Source: Pedobacter ginsengisoli
GTDB taxonomy: Bacteria; Bacteroidota; Bacteroidia; Sphingobacteriales; Sphingobacteriaceae
Assembly: GCF_002736205.1 (NCBI RefSeq)
Contig: NZ_CP024091.1
Location: 5,205,555-5,269,554, forward strand
DNA length: 64,000 nucleotides
Direction of reading: 5' to 3'
Below the pieces are notes generated by a model, which was not told the origin of the DNA, did no database searches, and worked only from the letters and a program-made list of their open reading frames with translations. Positions within the stretch are counted from its first letter, which is position 1; the number at the start of each line of letters is the position of its first letter. This document shows positions 59,901 to 64,000 of this stretch, piece by piece. The translations under genes and the position numbers were made by a program.

Positions 59901-61970
59901 ATGCTTATTTCTTCGTTACGAAAGAAGCTCAATGATATATCTATATCCAGAAAGTTATATTTTACAATTGGTATAATAACTTTTTTGGTCATAGTAGAGT
60001 TGTGCACTTTATGGTTCTCAATTACTACGCTGTCGGCAGTTAGGTCTTACGTGGGTGGAGAAGGATTATGGTCCAAATCGCAAAAGAATGCAATTTTGAA
60101 TTTAAGAGAGTATGGCTATACTTATGATGAAAAGAATTATGAGGCGTTTAAGGAGTTTTTGAAAGTTCCTTTTGGTGATAAAATCGCCAGAATTGAAATG
60201 TCAAAGTCAAATCCTGATTTGGTTAAGGTAAGGGAAGGCTTTTTGCAGGGCAGGAATCATCCGGATGACATAGATAATATGATTGGACTAACCAGAAGGT
60301 TTAGTAAGGTTTACTATCTAAACAAAGCGTTTGTTGCATGGCAAAAAGCTGAACCCGTTTTAGATGAGCTACTGGAGATTGGAGAACGACTTCATGTGCT
60401 GATTGAATCTCCAAATATAGATAAGGAAAAGATAACGGTTTTACTATACGAAATTGAAAGACTTAACACTGAACTAACTACTCTGGAAGATGATTTTTCG
60501 TATACCTTGGGGGAGGGGGCCAGGTGGTTGGAAGGGATGGTGTTAAGGCTGGTATTGGCATTATCTATAACAATTGGGACAACCAGTATTTTAATTGCTA
60601 TATCTATAAACAGAAGTATTAAGAAAGGTTTGGATGTTATAGTTGATGGAGCAGACTTGGTTAAGAAAGGAGAATTGGAGACAAGGGTTGAAGTCTTTGC
60701 TAATGATGAAATTGGAAGGGTAGCTACTGCTTTTAATGAAATGATAGCAACGCTTGAGCATAAAGTAGTCGAGTCAAAAGTTACTGAAGCAAAGCTCGTA
60801 ACTGAGCGTCAGCGTGCCCAGTCCTCTGAAAGGGCCAAACATGTTTTTCTGATAAACATGAGCCATGAAATACGGACTCCAATGAATGGTATTCAAGGCT
60901 TTGCGAATTATATCAGAGGATCTTTAACAGACAAAGAACATCTGGAGGCAATTGAGATGATCATAAAATCTGCAGATCATTTAATGAGGATATTAAATGA
61001 TATCCTTGATTTTTCTGGCCTTGGAAATGGAGAGGTTGATTTTATTAAACAGCCACTTAAAGTTAGGGATGTGATTAAGGATGCCTGCCTTTATGTGGAA
61101 TCTAATGCGAAATTAAAAAAAATTGCTTTAAGCTATTCTATTGGTGCAAGGGTGCCAGATATTTTTATTGGAGATTCTATCAGGCTCTCTCAAATTTTTG
61201 TAAACCTGGTGTCGAATGCAATAAAATTCACTGAAAATGGAACGGTTGTTATTTCAGCAGATATTATAGACGAGGATAAGGAAAACGTGGTGATTGAATT
61301 CAGGGTAAAGGATACAGGCATTGGAATTCCCGCAGAAAAACAACAAAAAATATTTGAACTATTTGAACAGGGGGCAAGTAGCACTTCCCGTAAGTTCGGA
61401 GGTGTAGGTTTAGGGTTGAGCATGGTGAAAAGACTGGTTGAACTGCAGAATGGAAAAATATTCCTGGAAAGTACGCCTGATAAGGGATCTGAGTTTTATT
61501 TCAGAATGCCTTTTCTGAAAATAAGCGATGCTGAAAAGCGGAATGGAATTAGTGAAGAACCTGATCCTGAAAATGAATCAGGAAAGGGAATAAATGTACT
61601 TATTGTTGAAGATAACCCAATTAATCAGCTGTTGGTTATTAAGGTGTTACAAAAGAGAGGGTATGAAACAACAATTGCTCAAAACGGGAAAATAGCTATA
61701 GAAAAATATAAAAATGAGGATTTCGATATTGTATTAATGGACTTGCAAATGCCTGAAATGGATGGTTATGAAGCTGCTAAATACATACGCCGTATGGATC
61801 CTGAAAAGGCAAGCATTCCAATTGTGGCCATGACCGCCCACACAATACAAGGGGAGCTGGAGAAGTGCCTGGCAATTGGAATGAATGACTATGTTTCAAA
61901 GCCTTTTAGTCCAGATGAACTTAATGTTAAAATTCAACTTCTGGTTGGGAATAAGCAGGTTAAATGTTAA
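59901..61970 (+). CDS. Hybrid sensor histidine kinase/response regulator
   Basis: Counted from ATG 59901 it has 689 residues; the TTG at 59883 would add six. Order: membrane helix near 20-42, a helical periplasmic sensor region of about 170 residues, a second helix near 218-240, HAMP, coiled coil, HisKA with phospho-acceptor in FLINMSHEIRTPMNG, HATPase (FVNLVSNAIKFTENG, GVGLGLSMVKRL) and a C-terminal receiver with Asp in IVLMDLQMPEMDG. Such proteins phosphorelay internally and then to an Hpt protein, none of which is seen here. The signal is unknown. Its stop overlaps that of bcp in a shared TTAA. Confidence 0.92.
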   Translation: MLISSLRKKLNDISISRKLYFTIGIITFLVIVELCTLWFSITTLSAVRSYVGGEGLWSKSQKNAILNLREYGYTYDEKNYEAFKEFLKVPFGDKIARIEMSKSNPDLVKVREGFLQGRNHPDDIDNMIGLTRRFSKVYYLNKAFVAWQKAEPVLDELLEIGERLHVLIESPNIDKEKITVLLYEIERLNTELTTLEDDFSYTLGEGARWLEGMVLRLVLALSITIGTTSILIAISINRSIKKGLDVIVDGADLVKKGELETRVEVFANDEIGRVATAFNEMIATLEHKVVESKVTEAKLVTERQRAQSSERAKHVFLINMSHEIRTPMNGIQGFANYIRGSLTDKEHLEAIEMIIKSADHLMRILNDILDFSGLGNGEVDFIKQPLKVRDVIKDACLYVESNAKLKKIALSYSIGARVPDIFIGDSIRLSQIFVNLVSNAIKFTENGTVVISADIIDEDKENVVIEFRVKDTGIGIPAEKQQKIFELFEQGASSTSRKFGGVGLGLSMVKRLVELQNGKIFLESTPDKGSEFYFRMPFLKISDAEKRNGISEEPDPENESGKGINVLIVEDNPINQLLVIKVLQKRGYETTIAQNGKIAIEKYKNEDFDIVLMDLQMPEMDGYEAAKYIRRMDPEKASIPIVAMTAHTIQGELEKCLAIGMNDYVSKPFSPDELNVKIQLLVGNKQVKC

Positions 61971-62425
61971 AGTAACTCCAAAACCTGTGCCGTTGAGTTT
62001 TTAGTGTCTACCTTTTTTATGATATGCAAAATGGAACCGGTTTCATCAATAAGAAAAGTGGTTCTATTAGTTCCCATGTATTTCTTTCCGTACATATTTT
62101 TCTCTCCCCAAACTCCATAAGCTTCAACAATCTGTTTGTCTGTATCGGCAAGAAGCGTAAATGGAAGACTGTGCTTGGTGACGAATTTTTGATGTGATTT
62201 TTCATCATCAATACTTACTCCCAATACAACAATTCCTTTAGATGTTAATCCCTGATAATTGTCTCTGAAATCGCATGCTTCTGCTGTACAACCAGGGGTA
62301 TCGTCTTTCGGGTAGAAATATAATACTACTTTTTTTCCGAGAAATTGCGATAATGATACTGTATTGCCATCCTGGTCTCTGGCAGTAAAATCAGGGGCCT
62401 TTTGGCCTTCTTTTAATTCACTCAT
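61967..62425 (-). CDS. bcp: Thioredoxin-dependent thiol peroxidase (Bcp/PrxQ)
   Basis: The 152-residue peroxiredoxin carries the peroxidatic Cys46 in PKDDTPGCTAEACDFRD and the resolving Cys51 five residues later, as in PrxQ. It reduces hydroperoxides in the cytosol using thioredoxin. It starts four bases after the stop of the M23 peptidase gene, so the two are probably co-transcribed. Confidence 0.95.
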   Translation of the reverse strand: MSELKEGQKAPDFTARDQDGNTVSLSQFLGKKVVLYFYPKDDTPGCTAEACDFRDNYQGLTSKGIVVLGVSIDDEKSHQKFVTKHSLPFTLLADTDKQIVEAYGVWGEKNMYGKKYMGTNRTTFLIDETGSILHIIKKVDTKNSTAQVLELL

Positions 62426-62429
62426 AATG

Positions 62430-64000
62430 CTATTTATAAAAAGAAATTGAATAATTCTTGATGTTGTTTTTCATATCTGAAACAATTACCTCTAATGTAT
62501 GTTTGCCTTGATTTGTACTATCATCAAATGTATGCCAAAGTGAGGCTGTTTTGGTGTCAAATTCCATTAGTACCCATTTGCCATCAATATACCCATTAAA
62601 ACTCTTGATTCCGGATAGGTTATCCCGGATTTTAAATGAAATTTTACTTATTCCAACCATACTTTTCCTATCGGATATATTTATAGGAATTATACTTGGC
62701 GCAATAGTATCTATGGCTATAAAATAGCTTCCAAAGGTTCTTGGTTTGGCTTTTACATAGCCGTTTTCATAGTATCCCCCTGAGACGAACGTCCGGTATT
62801 GACAATAAGGGCTTTTTCTTTGTATTTATTAATTGAACTGTCTGCCTTAATCCATATTTCAAAACCTATATGTAATGGGGTTAGCGGATTATGGATCTGG
62901 TGTATATTAGAAAATGCATTTGTTGATGGTTTAGGTAAGGCCTTATATGTGAAGTTAAGATCATTATATAGCGTGCCTTTTGGAATGATTACTTTTACCT
63001 CTTCATTGTTGAACTCATTAAGAGTGTCATATGAGTAATAATTGCCTGCAGTCGGTTCTGGTGTGTTTATTATAGCTTTATCATCGGCTTGTACATTGAA
63101 CGACAAAATACTTTTATTTCCAGTTGCATCTGAAATGATATATTTTAACTGATGTAATTTGCCGTCATTAAATTCTATGCGGCCATTGTTTACCAGATTG
63201 CTATAAATGTTTAAAGGGTTGCCTGGATCAACAAAGCTTTTCTGAATGTTTCTTTTGGTGTTAAGAAAAGTTGGATAATCAATGTGAGAATTGATGGCTC
63301 TGCTATTTTCGAATTGAAATTTTTCGAGAGCTGATGTATAAACAGGCTTTCCGTCTAATTCAAGCTGAATAGAATAAACACCGTTTGTTCCCGAAGCGCC
63401 ATTGTGTTTGTCGGTGGCAACAATACCAAAACCAACTTCACCACTTAAATTAATTGTATTTACCTTATTAAGATGATAATTGCCTGGTCCACCAGTAATC
63501 TGAAAATACTGCTTAGGTGTAAATTCGTTAAATGGTTTTTTATTTAAGCGATAAACATACATAGAGTAAAGTACAGGAGGGATATTGTCTGGTATTTCGA
63601 GACCGAATAGCTGAGGGTTAATTGTTGCCTCTGTTTTTGAATCCCTGATCTCGAAGTGAAGGTGAGGGCCACCTGAACTTCCCGTATTGCCAGAATAAGC
63701 AATAACATCGCCTTTGCGTACGGGGATAAGCATGGAGTTTGGGAATGAGTCTATTTCATAACTTTTCTTTTGGTATTGAATCGTCTTTACTTGCTGTGCT
63801 ATTTTTGGGCTGAAGCGCTGCAAATGACCATAAACCGAGGTATAGCCATTTGGATGATTGATGTAAAGGGCAAGGCCAAATCCGGAGTTTTGTACCCGTA
63901 GTCTTGAAACGTAGCCATCGGCAATGGCATATACAGGATATCCCTCACGCTGATTGGTTCGATAGTCCATTCCTGAATGAAAGTGGTTAGCCCTTAGTTC
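62430..64000 (-). CDS. M23 family metallopeptidase, frameshifted and cut by window end
   Basis: The frame is open to the window edge, so the N-terminus and signal peptide are missing. The zinc-site regions HFHSGMDYRT and SGGPHLHFEIRDS are present, as in LytM-type peptidoglycan endopeptidases. A long beta-rich C-terminal region follows (GNKSILSFNVQADDKAI). The frame ends early at 62753 in GDTMKTAM. One extra G in the run at 62776-62780 (C5 on the plus strand) restores GGYYENGYVKAKPRTFG and joins the C-terminal part (ISFKIRDNLSGIKSFNGYID) ending at 62430. So a single-base loss has split it, by mutation or by sequencing error. Confidence 0.88.

Overview
ORGANISM. The window is AT-rich and reads as a chromosome segment of a Bacteroidota bacterium of the family Sphingobacteriaceae, most likely Pedobacter or a close relative. 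The evidence is a TonB-dependent receptor with partner lipoproteins, FecI/FecR-type regulators, promoters of the TTTG/TAnnTTTG type, A-rich translation starts almost without Shine-Dalgarno (SD) sequences, a split transketolase, a LytS/LytTR pair, DUF3467, and an OlsF-like acyltransferase fusion. I saw no phage, insertion sequence, plasmid or CRISPR signature. This is mainly conserved core chromosome. LAYOUT. 1-5.2 kb: the 3' end of a TonB-dependent receptor, two lipoproteins and a secreted transglutaminase-like protein. 5.2-12.3 kb: an aminolipid acyltransferase fusion, a ComEA-like protein, apt, a PAS-LuxR regulator, an unusual membrane-bound P-loop ATPase and an acyl-CoA dehydrogenase. 12.4-27.5 kb: the translation and transcription core, in the order rpsU, xerC-like, hpf, four tRNAs (Thr, Tyr, Gly, Thr), tuf, tRNA-Trp, secE, nusG, rplK, rplA, rplJ, rplL, rpoB, rpoC. 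27.5-31.5 kb: DUF3467, then a leftward cluster (tsaC-like, cca, PRiA4_ORF3-like, miaA) devoted mainly to tRNA maturation. 31.6-46.5 kb: housekeeping genes, including a GT4 glycosyltransferase, dapD, Hsp15-like, EcsC, a guanine deaminase-like enzyme, an OmpH-like lipoprotein, gyrB, an aspartic protease, mdh, a lipocalin, an exonuclease-fused dnaE, trxA and DUF58. 46.5-51.2 kb: a class-III aminotransferase, an ECF sigma cassette and the two transketolase halves. 51.5-64 kb: a FecI-like sigma factor, a pirin/intradiol dioxygenase pair, a LytS/LytTR pair, an ABC exporter, a reduced FecR, a sugar MFS transporter, a hybrid histidine kinase, bcp and a truncated M23 peptidase. MAIN POINTS. First, the only strong SD sequences I found at gene starts precede rpsU and hpf, the bS21 and ribosome-hibernation genes, about 1.2 kb apart. 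Known anti-SD sequestration by bS21 in Bacteroidota suggests the two could be co-controlled. Second, a 52-bp tandem duplication of a translation-start region lies between the transketolase halves and creates two mini-ORFs. Third, five TCCCT elements spaced exactly 11 bp apart follow gyrB. Fourth, perfect or near-perfect hairpins lie in the rplL-rpoB and rpoB-rpoC gaps. Fifth, two genes carry single-base losses in G/C homopolymers (about 46,571 and 62,776), which may be sequencing errors. The best candidate for a wholly uncharacterised protein is the four-helix membrane P-loop ATPase at 9,424-10,473.
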